In this document: positions 7,701 to 15,746 of the stretch, piece by piece
Numbering within the stretch: the stretch's first letter is position 1
How the letters are laid out: every line of letters begins with the position of its first letter
From: a virus
IMG/VR virus record: IMGVR_UViG_3300024348_000282
Location: 1 to 21,569 of that record
Length of the DNA: 21,569 nt
Direction: 5' to 3' (one strand)
Notes under the pieces: generated by a model
Told to the model about the DNA's origin: nothing
What the model saw: only the letters and a program-made list of their open reading frames with translations
Databases searched by the model: none
Program-made: the position numbers and the translations under genes

Positions 7701-10411
7701 TAAAGGGTGATCTTGGGTATATCCCTGGAGTTACATCAAAAGATGGAGGAAAAACAACTCCAACTCCAACTGGAAACAAACCAGCAGATCCATATGCCGA
7801 TTTACTAAAGAGACTTAAAGAGGTTCGCCTTGCATCTATCAATGCAGAAGGTGGAATTGCTGCACTGAATAAGGCATTGTTATCTGCAAAGAAGGGCGGA
7901 ATTGGAGATGCTTACAAGGGTATTAAAGAGCAGATGCTTGACATGGGCAAGAATTCCCAGTTCATGGACTATATTACTGGACTTGATCCAAAAGAGCAGG
8001 CAAAGTATATGCGTACCGCCAAGGCTGGTACTGGCAAAAATAAAGGCAAGGCAATTGATCCATTTACTGGCAAGGTCATTAAAGATGGCAAGGTTGGTGA
8101 TGTAGTATTTAGTAAGTCTGGTAAGTATAATGCTGCTGCCGTAGAGGCTGGCTTTAATAAGGCAATTACTGGAGATTTTATCGTTGCTCAAAAAACAGTT
8201 CTTAAAAATTTAAATGAACAAGAGATTGTAACAAAGAAGTTGGCTGCGCTTGGAATGTCAAATTCTGAAATTCAGCAGGTACTTTCAGATGAAGCAATGA
8301 CAACAGTTATTGCTACTGGTAAGATTACAGACAAAGAACTACAAACAAATATTGCTCTAGAAAAACAAAGAGTTGCAAGAGAAAAGATTAATGAATTAAT
8401 TAACATTGGCAAGGCTGCAATTGAAGAACAAAATAACAATGCAAAGATTCCGCAGGTCTTAGAGTTCTTTGCTAAGAATGGTCCAGCCATGTCTCCAAAG
8501 GCTTTAAACTCATTAGTGTCTGATCCAAAAAATCTTGCAGCAGCAATTGCAGCAATGGAGCAGTACGGAACAGATTCAGAAAAGGCTAAAGAGCAGGTTG
8601 AAGCAATTGCAAAGGGCCTAGAGGCAGTGCAGGCAAACTCAACAATAAAGGTTGCACTTGAATATGCAAACTCTGATATATCTGGTAAAGCAACAAAGGG
8701 ATATGAGGCTGCACAAAAGATTATGAATGTTAGAAAAACAGCATACTCTAACATGTCAATAAACGAATTGAGACAGGCGCAGACAGCAGATACATCTGCT
8801 ATTGGTGGTAAGGCTTCTCGTAACATTGGAGAGGCTGGATACCAGGCTGCTGTTAAAAATGGAGTTAATCTATCAGAAAGTGCAATGGCAAAATCACTTG
8901 CAGGAATTCAAAAGCAAAGGGCAGGTCTTGCACAGGCAATCAGCATATCTTCTGCACGAACAGCATCCCTTGAATCTCAACTTACTCAAGCACAAAATGC
9001 ATTATCGAAGAGTCTTGAAGCAAATGCTAAAAAGTATGAAGCATTAATTAAATCACAAGAAAGCATAATCAAAACAAAGCAAGATTTTATTAAAAAGAAC
9101 TTTGAAGATCCAGCAAAGGCTTTAGGAGTTGAATCTAATAAGATTTCAAATGATCTTGCGGTCATGTCTCATGCAGCGGATGAAATTAATAAGAAATATG
9201 ATGCTCAGGCAGAAGCCCTTGCAAATGTCCAGCGTATTAATGAAAACATAATTAGACAACAGCAACAACAGTTAGGTCTTGCAGATGCACTTTCATCTGG
9301 AGATATAGCAGCAGCAGCCAAGGCAGCACAGGATATGAGGGCAGCAGATGCTGCTAACTATGCTGGCGGAGTATCTTCTGCAATGGATCAAGCACGTAAC
9401 AATGAAATTAAAAATCTTACAAATAGTTCTGGTCAGAATCAAGAGCAACTACAAGAAAGACAGTATCAAATTTCTCAAGAACTTTTCAAATTAGAAACAG
9501 ATCCTGCAAGAGTCGCTGCTGAAAAGGCAATTGAGGATGCTCAGGCACAGATAGTTATTTATCAGGAAGCACAAGTCGCTGCAGCAGAAAAACTACAATC
9601 TGATTTTGATACATTAAATGCAACAATAGTAAAACAACTTGATGATGAAAAGGCAATTCTTGATAATTTACAAAAGCAAGATGCACAACTTGCATTAGAA
9701 GAAATTTCAGCCCAAGCAGTTGTAGACCAGATTGTTGCAATGGATGACAGTTCTGGTCATACACTTTCAGAGTGGGAAGATATAGTTGCAAAGTTAATTG
9801 AAGCAGAGCCACTGGCAGATGCTTTTGCAATTTCTTCACAAGCAGCAGCAGATACTGCAGAGGCTTCAAAAAATAGTTGGAGTAGTATTTTAAAAACAAT
9901 TAATGCAATTCCTAAGAGTATATACACAAAACATACCTATGATGAGGTTCACAATATAACAAACTATATTACTAACTATGTAACAACTGTGTCAACAGGG
10001 TCATCTTCTGGTGGAAAGTCAACAGGAGGAACTGCAGATTCAACTGATTCTAGCGCTACAACTACTAAGACTCCAAATGGTGCAAAATATGGACCACTTG
10101 CATATGCCTCTGGCGGAATGATTCCAAGATATTTTGCTCAGGGTGGGTTTAATATGTTACCAATTGGAACTGACACAATCCCAGCGATGTTAAGCCCTGG
10201 TGAATTTGTTGTAAGTAAGTTTGCTGTAGATAACTTTGGAGCAGATAAATTAAAGGCAATAAACTCTGGTAATACAGACCTTGGCTCAGTGTATAATTAT
10301 AACCTAAGTGTTAATGTTAAGTCTGATGCAAATCCAAATGATATTGCCCAGACAATCATTGAGCAGATTAGACAAGTAGATAATCAAAGAATTAGGAGCA
10401 ACAGACTATAA
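1760..10411 (+). CDS. Tail tape measure protein (2,883 aa)
   Basis: Sets tail length, is packed inside the tube, and is probably ejected ahead of the DNA. Residues about 200-540 resemble the TP901-type tape measure core (MEEATIKFQRVYGDM; ADAAAAGY; SLQNAFGISSEQLA; FFLTAMKEGGINASEGANAL). Hydrophobic stretches lie at about 552-575 (IITTIVGVVGGLAPVALMAF) and 1331-1392 and could act in membrane passage. A VPAML.PGE.VVSK module occurs at about 692-715 and again near the C-terminus (about 2801-2820, IPAMLSPGEFVVSK). Long alpha-helical or coiled-coil segments lie at about 2394-2520 and 2558-2654 and a Ser/Gly/Thr linker at about 2748-2776. A Thr/Pro linker near 1999-2012 divides the middle. At the usual 0.15 nm per residue the tail would be about 430 nm. 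I see no peptidase or lysozyme motif. The start is GTG. The stop overlaps the next ATG by one base. Confidence 0.95.
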   Translation: MSDVNANIGIHFDTATALSELRRLQAGLSKFNQSLTQGNIAAENAQKGLNSQLIQSINQTGKFIASQKDVYTSTAAFTSALEKNQLSLKQYFRYTAAATSLNSNVLKNFFAQEKEILQRASKDRVKTLQSQYVQLTNANGELVKTLQVMPKHLQMTGGAYTDYATRMQMAAQRQQFLNQLLKQGSTQLLNFGKNTQWAGRQLMVGLTIPLTMLGSFAAKTFREMEEATIKFQRVYGDMTTSVAETDEAVAGIKKLAMEFTKYGVAVKDTMNMAADAAAAGYAGTALTAQVTQATRLAVLGQVDQQQALETTISLQNAFGISSEQLANKINFLNAVENQTVLSIEDLTIAIPKAAPVVKQLGGDVEDLAFFLTAMKEGGINASEGANALKSGLASMINPTKKASDMLAGLGINIKGIVNNNAGDLKGTVIGFARALDTLAPLQRAQAIEQMFGKFQFARLSTLFQNITKDGSQASRALGLAGASIEELAILAERETAKIENATGKKFQKAIEDMKVQLMPLGKAFLEAATPIVKFVGNILEKFNNLSDGTKKIITTIVGVVGGLAPVALMAFGLLANGTANVIKFFAMLRGGMAKLNGQSNVLGAGFDYMTQQQIESLAQSNALHTSHQKLIETFNVEAGAANALAAAYGNAASQARALAMSSPGLFNAAPGAMGATSGLAPRKYAEGVFSVPGTGTGDKVPAMLEPGETVVSKQNTDKYGPLLKAIGNDSVPGYATGREGIGADGSTISFGGRDYAIPNRSTPQSANLALISELSKFSKDVEGVSRVLQKLEDEAKAAGDGFKKLSGETLKTILDEQGVARNRPKGTSATTYNGENYVFAHGQAPGAPIRDPEELQRLADMATSKTSGVGKHLQASADAARAGDPNGYARQFSNFGFMLPEKANKGQMSPADLASKFGGKDMAITMAPMYDQYARSMGMSLEEALNNPAVAAQMHADMQTFAGRISDEVSKIPGEFVNDPEFYAAVEQAQSQLGDSVSGMMKQAIADAKSTSVVGTFGGEANRGSEGQRISLAGKETDLRSELGASANAKPYRKRNPEFVKASTEISDALDKDLTRAEKQIAKTASPSKRTKKLGQDIGDGLSQGLASKAKDVSAQSDKLKKAAKVDVDNKQFYDDINTPDMRDQRQVLKALDRRRRDGKGSLSSGGGSSRIDKTSATLTLEMGKLSKATGDSLEAQRRHQDNIVTASDLAKATANSSEQIANAADQTANAQQTSSMLAEQIAKKDREILAEKEKEVAALRAKIKSTDSQSQDLDKRMSKEDAYAEASGYAREDGQVYIDPGTGDPMDKKTYNKMKRGMRREKVGKYSGKVAGALGTATMVAGMAGAPPAVTGALGAASTLSSLAPMIAGLSGPQGIVAAIAAVGVGLWMLNKHFDASARKQAEYVRSITASTEKMKQIGELTGKVGASEIMAKRRGAGSTNDLRARDRKGEEFGVSFVGGEVGKKMLKVFQDNISKVGAKDAAKTFGTELAAYVSDGVLTTDQAKSIAYAIGVQLGDADLTVQVDAQLGNILGPNGENLTRDPLTVPLNIIQQGDNKVQNALDLLNKMNATTVSGATEATTLGTIEATNLGLIQAQADAVQLNYDNQIKKLEAEIAQTTNKEKQLKLEQDLATLSAKAAGDAQSLNEKTALELDAAVARFQNNIQTGNVGMFNDLARRERAYFVGIQSTITDSYKGTGQETMAQKQIDRLAGIDNKGGTDQGFDTGEAAQRFAVKMELMLANKIISPNQSNALLDLFDGNLKQLETTLDIGMKTHGASATTDMLMLFANFDDKAFAQRMSFEVALQDNDTFNRLSDILGLVSSLDGKEINMEVFLKKQDVAGLAILDDQFQAIDKDIKALNGKEITVDTVMNYDKAYGTDVSDIDVKYLQDNFKTNEERAKAIKEFQIISSYVNTLDFDSPEAKEMFDRETQARMIEGYRKRTDKSQTYEEYKALHYQVTFDEVKGTYKGDTSKLKNDLLKGDLGYIPGVTSKDGGKTTPTPTGNKPADPYADLLKRLKEVRLASINAEGGIAALNKALLSAKKGGIGDAYKGIKEQMLDMGKNSQFMDYITGLDPKEQAKYMRTAKAGTGKNKGKAIDPFTGKVIKDGKVGDVVFSKSGKYNAAAVEAGFNKAITGDFIVAQKTVLKNLNEQEIVTKKLAALGMSNSEIQQVLSDEAMTTVIATGKITDKELQTNIALEKQRVAREKINELINIGKAAIEEQNNNAKIPQVLEFFAKNGPAMSPKALNSLVSDPKNLAAAIAAMEQYGTDSEKAKEQVEAIAKGLEAVQANSTIKVALEYANSDISGKATKGYEAAQKIMNVRKTAYSNMSINELRQAQTADTSAIGGKASRNIGEAGYQAAVKNGVNLSESAMAKSLAGIQKQRAGLAQAISISSARTASLESQLTQAQNALSKSLEANAKKYEALIKSQESIIKTKQDFIKKNFEDPAKALGVESNKISNDLAVMSHAADEINKKYDAQAEALANVQRINENIIRQQQQQLGLADALSSGDIAAAAKAAQDMRAADAANYAGGVSSAMDQARNNEIKNLTNSSGQNQEQLQERQYQISQELFKLETDPARVAAEKAIEDAQAQIVIYQEAQVAAAEKLQSDFDTLNATIVKQLDDEKAILDNLQKQDAQLALEEISAQAVVDQIVAMDDSSGHTLSEWEDIVAKLIEAEPLADAFAISSQAAADTAEASKNSWSSILKTINAIPKSIYTKHTYDEVHNITNYITNYVTTVSTGSSSGGKSTGGTADSTDSSATTTKTPNGAKYGPLAYASGGMIPRYFAQGGFNMLPIGTDTIPAMLSPGEFVVSKFAVDNFGADKLKAINSGNTDLGSVYNYNLSVNVKSDANPNDIAQTIIEQIRQVDNQRIRSNRL
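6494..6541 (+). repeat. Two 24-bp tandem units inside tape measure gene
   Basis: Units at 6494-6517 and 6518-6541 agree at 20 of 24 bases and encode EATTLGTI and EATNLGLI. This is a recent-looking in-frame duplication of eight residues in a helical part of the tape measure protein. In-frame repeats are one way that tape measures, and so tails, change length. Confidence 0.7.
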
Positions 10412-11031
10412 TGGCAACAGCATCATACATGTCAGGACGCAAAAAGTGGGGAAGACCCCAAGCGTTGCTTTGGTCTGAAAATTCGGGGAAATTAGATAAT
10501 GGACTTTACGTTCCAAATGGACTAGAAAAGGGTGCAACAGCAACAACAGATACCCTAGTAGATCAGTTCATAGTTTTATCAGATCATGGAAGAGCCCCTA
10601 TTGACATATCAACAGAAAGAATTGAAAAGCGTGAAAGAACTGTAAATGGAAAATCTAGATCTTATCATATTGCAGATAAGAACAAGTTCACCGTATCTTG
10701 GACAGGGCTGCCATCAAGAGCCTATTCTGATTCTCCAGAGTTTTCTGTAAATGGAAAGCAAACTAGTTCTGGAATTGGGTTTACTGTAGATGGTGGTGCT
10801 GGAGGAGTTGAGTTACTAGACTGGTACGAAAACCATAAAGGGTCCTTCTGGATGTTTTTATCTTATGATAAATATAATACTTTTGGATCTGATTCAGAGG
10901 CTAAGATGCATTTACAACAATACAACGATGTTGTTGAAGTGTATATCTCAAACTTTAACTATAAAGTTGGCAAGCGTGGACAGACACTACATGATTTTTG
11001 GGATATTACGGTAACCCTGGAAGAGGCGTAA
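10411..11031 (+). CDS. Distal tail / minor tail protein
   Basis: A 206-residue protein directly after the tape measure gene, the usual place of the distal tail protein that caps the tube and holds the hub. It is rich in beta strands and aromatics: KFTVSWTGLPSRAYSDSP in the middle, then LLDWYENHKGSFWMFLSYDK and a C-terminal half with VEVYISNFNYKVGKRG and HDFWDITVTLEEA. No signal peptide or membrane segment. The ATG overlaps the tape measure stop (TAATG) and AGGAG lies at 10394-10398, so translation is probably coupled. Its own stop again overlaps the next start by one base. The assignment rests mainly on position and general character; 'minor tail protein' is the safe name. Confidence 0.65.
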   Translation: MATASYMSGRKKWGRPQALLWSENSGKLDNGLYVPNGLEKGATATTDTLVDQFIVLSDHGRAPIDISTERIEKRERTVNGKSRSYHIADKNKFTVSWTGLPSRAYSDSPEFSVNGKQTSSGIGFTVDGGAGGVELLDWYENHKGSFWMFLSYDKYNTFGSDSEAKMHLQQYNDVVEVYISNFNYKVGKRGQTLHDFWDITVTLEEA

Positions 11032-14000
11032 TGTTTAACAATGCAGAACTAAATAAGCATTTATTATCTTCATCTGTAGTTCAAACAAACTCGCTGGTAA
11101 TTGCAGAGTGGAACCTGAATATTCCAACTAATATAAAACAAATTGGAAATTATAGGTATCGCCCAACAGAGTCAGCATCTTCATACTACAATATTGTTTC
11201 TTCTTTTGATATTAATGATGCTGGAAATAATTATACAGGGGCAACAGATGCAGATATAACAATTGATGGCGGGTATAAAGATAATAACCTTCCAACTACT
11301 CTTACAAAAACAAAAGATAAACTTAAAATGCTATACTCTTTAGAGTCTTGCTTTCAGCAATTCAGACCAAGATCTGGTATTAATAAAGCATCTTATTTGC
11401 CTGGAAGATATCTTCATAGTCAAAATATAAACATGGCTCGTAGACCAAGATACTACATGCCAGATAAAAATGATAAATTTAAATACTGGACATCTTTAAG
11501 AACTGAAGGTAGCACTGAGCATGGAATTTCATTTCTGTCTAGTACTGGACAGTATGCCATTAACGATGCAGCGCCATACGTTGTTTATGAAGAAAATGTT
11601 CCAGCAAACCGTGTAGTTATTAAAATGCAGACGCACTCTGGAAATATAGACCTGGGGCCATTTTCAAACTCAACAGGAACATATTCTGATCCATTGTATG
11701 GAGATACAAACAAAAGCGTACCACTTAGATGGAAAGTTCAGGGGCTAAAAGACAACACCTGGGTAGACCTAGTATCATTCACAGAAACCTCATTACGACA
11801 AGACGGAACCCCAGTAATAAGAACAGATGGATATGTCGAGTTGGCGTATGGCTTAAAGATTCCTAAAAGATATAGAGATATTTTTATCTATGCTGATACA
11901 TATACTTCAGAAGATTTTTTGCCTGATGAGTCATTAAATGGATATTCTTATTTTATTAAAACATCAGACACAGATATTGGATACTATGTAATATGGGTTA
12001 ATGGAGTAAAAGAAACATTTGTCCCAGAGTATGGTTGGTATTTGGAAGAAGATTCTGTTGATAGACTTACAAATTTTGTCACAGACGCAACCTCTCCAGT
12101 AAAATTTACAAGCACAACAAACAGTGGGTATAAGTATCGTGAGTTTGACTACCTAGGAGGTTTAAGGGTAGTTGCACAAACAATGAACAAAATTGGAGCA
12201 ACCCTAGATCTAATCGAACTATCCCCAAGGCTATTACTCAATGTTTCAGATAAAGTTACAACACTGAATCTAAAAAAGACTGCATCAGACTTAGGTTCAA
12301 GTGGGTTGCCAGTAGGACAACTCCTGGCATCGACAGGCTCTTTATCATTGTTTGATTTTGATGATGCTTTTAGTGTTAACAACTCTAACAGCATTCTTTC
12401 TAAATATATTACAAATCATATACAGTTTAAAATTTATGATGTAACTGTAAACTTAAATGGCTATGACTACATGGTACCAATCAAAACTATGTACTCTGAA
12501 GGGTTTCCAAAATATGAAATTGCTAACAAGAAACTGACTGTAGAACTTAGAGATCTATTCTTTTATTTTGAATCACTTACTGCTCCTCAAACATTATTTA
12601 GAGATGTAAGTTTGAGTGCTGCAGTTTCTTTTTTACTTGATTCTATTGGATTTGCAAACTATGCATTTAAGAGGGTTGCTGGAGAAGTAGACCCAATTAT
12701 TCCTTTTTTCTTTATTCCAACAGACAAGAATGTTGCAGAGATATTACAAGATCTAGCAAGATCTACACAGACAGCAATGTTCTTTGATGAATATAATAAT
12801 TTTATTTGTATGAGTAAATCTTACATGATGCCAACAGTAGAAGAAAGAACGTCCGACTTTACCTTATCAAAAGATTTAAATATTATTGATGTTTCTTCAC
12901 AAAATAATTTAGTTTATAATAATGGGTCAATTAACTATGACACAAGGTCAATTCAGAAAACATATGGGTCAATAAAGCAAGCAAGTTTGATTGACTCCGA
13001 TAAGACATGGATCTATAAGCCAGTGCTTTTATGGGAAGTCACTGGTACAGAAAATACAAAGACTTCCACTGGTCAAGTTACAAATCAGTCAGACTATACC
13101 CTCAGTGCAATCCCACTAAACTCTAAACTTTCAGTTAACGTGCCTTCTGTAAATAACAACGTAGTTGTTGATAATATTATTGATTTTGGAGAAGGCGTTT
13201 ATTGGATATCTAGATATAATGGATATTTTTATTCCAACGGAGAGATCATTAAGTATGATGCTGTAGAATACAGCGTATCTGGTCAAGGCAATGTTTGGAT
13301 TTCTAGTGCTCAAGAGTATTCTAATTATTTTTCTAAGATATCTTTCAGCGGTAAACTTTATCCAACAGGGAGGGTTAGAATCTATTCTCTTCCAAAATAT
13401 GAAACTTTTCAAGGAGTTTTAAGATTAAAGAATGGCGAAGTTGAAGAACATGGCCGTGGTCAATTTGGCACTGCAATTGTTGAACATAACGCATCTATAT
13501 CAGAGCATTGGCTAAATAGTGATAACGTAAGAGGCTGCGATATGAACTCAGATTATTTATTTAAAACTGGATATGGAACAGCCACTGGCACAGTAGGCGC
13601 AGCAGGAGTAAATTCCGAAATTGCTAAAAAGAGTGGACGAACCAATATCATTAAAAACTTTTTATCAACAACCTTTGTAGATGAAAAGACCATCAACTCA
13701 ATCAGATCAACTCAAACTGGAACTGTTCAATCTTCTGCTTTTATCTTATCTGGACCAAGTTTTTCTGCACAAGAGTCTCCAATTAACTTTTTGTCATATG
13801 TTAAAAAGCCATTGACCGACAAGTTTAAGCATTTTGGTACAAGAATGAGAATCGTTGGTAAAGTTGAAAGCGGATTATCAAATTCTCAGTCAGCAGTAGG
13901 AAATACAACATACTACGTTGTTCCTGGAACCACTCCAGACAAGAACATAAACGTGTCTGGTGGTTCTGGTGGCTTGGCAGTACTATTGAATTCAGAAACA

Positions 14001-15251
14001 AATGTTGGTTATTATTTTGAGATTATTGCTTTAGGATCAACAAACGTAACGACAAATTCAAAAGCAAATGTAAATAATATTATGTTTTATAAAATACAAA
14101 AAGATTCGTCTAGTGATAAAGCAGTCCCAATTAAACTTTGGGAAGGCTTGGGAAATATCATTGTAGATAATGGATTGTTTACTGGTCAATATAGAATGGC
14201 TTCTGAGCAAAATCCAACGGTATATGATCTTGCAGTAGAGTATATTGACATTGGAAATATAAGAAGGTTCTATCTCTACATCAATGGGGTACTCATAAAG
14301 ACTGTTGATGACTCCTCTCCACTACCAACATACAACAATATGGCTTTGTTTACTCGTGGTTCATCAAAAATAATGTTTGAAAATATATATGCTCTGACAA
14401 CAAATTATAGTCAAAATACATCTAATGTTCTTGAAACGCCAGTTCAGTCTGTATATGGAGATGATTCGGTAGATGTTCATGAATCATTTAAGAAGTACGC
14501 TTTAAGTGGAATGATTCAGAATACTTATCTGTCTGGTATAGATCCATCACAGCCACCAAAGTACAACATATACTTCGAAGAATTTGGAACAATCATGAGA
14601 GAGTGTGCAACGTTTAATGTTAAATACGATAAGGCGTATCCAGCACTATATGCAAAACTATCTCCAACCTTTAATTCGCTAAAGACATATTCTGTTTCTG
14701 GATTCAGGGCTGGTTCATATGGAGCAGAATTTATGGTATTCAATGCAACAGATACTGCAATCAGTTTAGATTCCTCAAGTGGTAACTACCTAAGAATACA
14801 GGGTGTAACATTTACACAGCAAAGTTCTAATAAATTAACTGTTGATGAATTTTTTAATAAGGGAAGTGATTTTTCTGATCCTCAGTTTGCTGGTTCAGCC
14901 CTTGTGTCATCTCCATTTAAAGTTAAAAAACAATATGAAAGCATTAAGTTAAGCAGAATGCTTCACGGAAACAAAGACTTTTCTTTGGATGTTCCATACG
15001 TACAATCTGCAGATGAAGCAAATTCTTTAATGTCTTGGCTAACTCAAAGAGTTATGAAGCCAAGAAATTCTATTGGGCTTAAGATTTTTTCTTTGCCAAC
15101 TATGCAATTAGGCGATATTGTTGAGATTGATTATCTAGATAACGAAATTGATGTTTTAGATTCAAAAAATAAGAGATATGTAGTCTATAGCATAGACTAT
15201 ACTAGATCTATATCTGGTCCTGAAATGACAGTATACTTGGGGGAAATTTAA
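11031..15251 (+). CDS. Tail hub/tip protein with LamG-like insert (1,406 aa)
   Basis: The large protein after the distal tail gene is probably the tail-tip hub (Tal/gp27-like), carrying host-binding domains. Residues about 120-270 look like a beta-sandwich carbohydrate-binding module (VPANRVVIKMQTHSG, then LRWKVQGLKDNTWVDLVSF). Residues about 400-620 have a hub-like pattern (TLNLKKTASDLG; SKYITNHIQFKIYD; AEILQDLARSTQTAMFFDEY). Residues about 960-1125 read like a LamG/concanavalin-type domain ending in IRRFYLYINGVLIKTVDDS and ALFTRGSSKIMFENIYAL. The C-terminus (FSLPTMQLGDIVEIDYLD) resembles hub ends. The start is ATG 11031, in a TAATG overlap and preceded by GGAAGAGG at 11019-11026; the frame is open back to a TTG at 10998 but that start has no such support. 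Domain names are pattern-based, not searched. Confidence 0.7.
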   Translation: MFNNAELNKHLLSSSVVQTNSLVIAEWNLNIPTNIKQIGNYRYRPTESASSYYNIVSSFDINDAGNNYTGATDADITIDGGYKDNNLPTTLTKTKDKLKMLYSLESCFQQFRPRSGINKASYLPGRYLHSQNINMARRPRYYMPDKNDKFKYWTSLRTEGSTEHGISFLSSTGQYAINDAAPYVVYEENVPANRVVIKMQTHSGNIDLGPFSNSTGTYSDPLYGDTNKSVPLRWKVQGLKDNTWVDLVSFTETSLRQDGTPVIRTDGYVELAYGLKIPKRYRDIFIYADTYTSEDFLPDESLNGYSYFIKTSDTDIGYYVIWVNGVKETFVPEYGWYLEEDSVDRLTNFVTDATSPVKFTSTTNSGYKYREFDYLGGLRVVAQTMNKIGATLDLIELSPRLLLNVSDKVTTLNLKKTASDLGSSGLPVGQLLASTGSLSLFDFDDAFSVNNSNSILSKYITNHIQFKIYDVTVNLNGYDYMVPIKTMYSEGFPKYEIANKKLTVELRDLFFYFESLTAPQTLFRDVSLSAAVSFLLDSIGFANYAFKRVAGEVDPIIPFFFIPTDKNVAEILQDLARSTQTAMFFDEYNNFICMSKSYMMPTVEERTSDFTLSKDLNIIDVSSQNNLVYNNGSINYDTRSIQKTYGSIKQASLIDSDKTWIYKPVLLWEVTGTENTKTSTGQVTNQSDYTLSAIPLNSKLSVNVPSVNNNVVVDNIIDFGEGVYWISRYNGYFYSNGEIIKYDAVEYSVSGQGNVWISSAQEYSNYFSKISFSGKLYPTGRVRIYSLPKYETFQGVLRLKNGEVEEHGRGQFGTAIVEHNASISEHWLNSDNVRGCDMNSDYLFKTGYGTATGTVGAAGVNSEIAKKSGRTNIIKNFLSTTFVDEKTINSIRSTQTGTVQSSAFILSGPSFSAQESPINFLSYVKKPLTDKFKHFGTRMRIVGKVESGLSNSQSAVGNTTYYVVPGTTPDKNINVSGGSGGLAVLLNSETNVGYYFEIIALGSTNVTTNSKANVNNIMFYKIQKDSSSDKAVPIKLWEGLGNIIVDNGLFTGQYRMASEQNPTVYDLAVEYIDIGNIRRFYLYINGVLIKTVDDSSPLPTYNNMALFTRGSSKIMFENIYALTTNYSQNTSNVLETPVQSVYGDDSVDVHESFKKYALSGMIQNTYLSGIDPSQPPKYNIYFEEFGTIMRECATFNVKYDKAYPALYAKLSPTFNSLKTYSVSGFRAGSYGAEFMVFNATDTAISLDSSSGNYLRIQGVTFTQQSSNKLTVDEFFNKGSDFSDPQFAGSALVSSPFKVKKQYESIKLSRMLHGNKDFSLDVPYVQSADEANSLMSWLTQRVMKPRNSIGLKIFSLPTMQLGDIVEIDYLDNEIDVLDSKNKRYVVYSIDYTRSISGPEMTVYLGEI

Positions 15252-15252
15252 T

Positions 15253-15744
15253 ATGGCAGTAGATGCAACATCACCAACACCTACAACAACATCAGCAGCA
15301 TCTCAGGATGCTGTAAAAATACCAACTCCAGACCTAGTTCTTTTTAACTCTGCACCAATGCCAATTGAGGTCATGAGTGATTTAATATTTGAAGACATTG
15401 GCGGTATAGAATTACTAAGTCTATCAAGATCAGACATGGTAAATGGACAAGATATTCTATATTCTCCAATTAGAAATTTAAGCAGCATATTCTTTCAGTA
15501 TAATCCATTAAATCTAATTGCTATGCAAGGAACAATTCAGTCAACTTTTGATGCCTTTCCTTTAAAGTTTGAAAAGTATGTTCCAGAGACTGGAAACGGT
15601 CCAGATGGTGCTGCCGTATATATTGATAGCACTACTGGAGACTTAGTTATTAATGTAGTTAATCTTGGTAGTGATGAGAATGTACGTGTTGAAATACAGG
15701 TAAATGGGACCAAGTATAATGATACAATATATGGGGCGGGATAA
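15253..15744 (+). CDS. Minor tail protein of unknown role
   Basis: 163 residues, one base after the hub gene stop, with a GGGGG ribosome binding site at 15239-15243. The N-terminal 20 residues are a low-complexity Thr/Ser/Ala/Pro stretch (TSPTPTTTSAAS), followed by DLVLFNSAPMPIEVMSDLIF and a segment containing FQYNPLNLIAMQGTIQSTFD. The C-terminal third is strand-rich (GDLVINVVNLGSDENVRVEI), like a small beta sandwich. It sits between the hub and further tail-tip genes, so a structural or adapter role at the tail tip is inferred. I do not recognise a specific family, and no enzyme motif is visible. Confidence 0.6.
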   Translation: MAVDATSPTPTTTSAASQDAVKIPTPDLVLFNSAPMPIEVMSDLIFEDIGGIELLSLSRSDMVNGQDILYSPIRNLSSIFFQYNPLNLIAMQGTIQSTFDAFPLKFEKYVPETGNGPDGAAVYIDSTTGDLVINVVNLGSDENVRVEIQVNGTKYNDTIYGAG

Positions 15745-15746
15745 AT

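Noticed and set aside
8272-8826. 184-codon minus-strand frame, Ala/Ser/Cys-rich, within the tape measure gene
   Set aside because: It is antisense to a well-supported coding region with Ala-rich codon bias (GCA gives TGC on the other strand), and it has no initiation signals. Other minus-strand frames in 2052-9899 were dropped for the same reason.
1760-10411. Lysozyme or peptidase domain inside the tape measure protein
   Set aside because: I looked for HxH...D, catalytic Glu and NlpC/P60 Cys-His patterns. The real frame is almost free of cysteine and no such motif was seen.
10998-11030. TTG start 33 bases upstream for the hub gene
   Set aside because: ATG 11031 has the TAATG overlap and GGAAGAGG at the right distance; the TTG lies inside the preceding gene with no SD.
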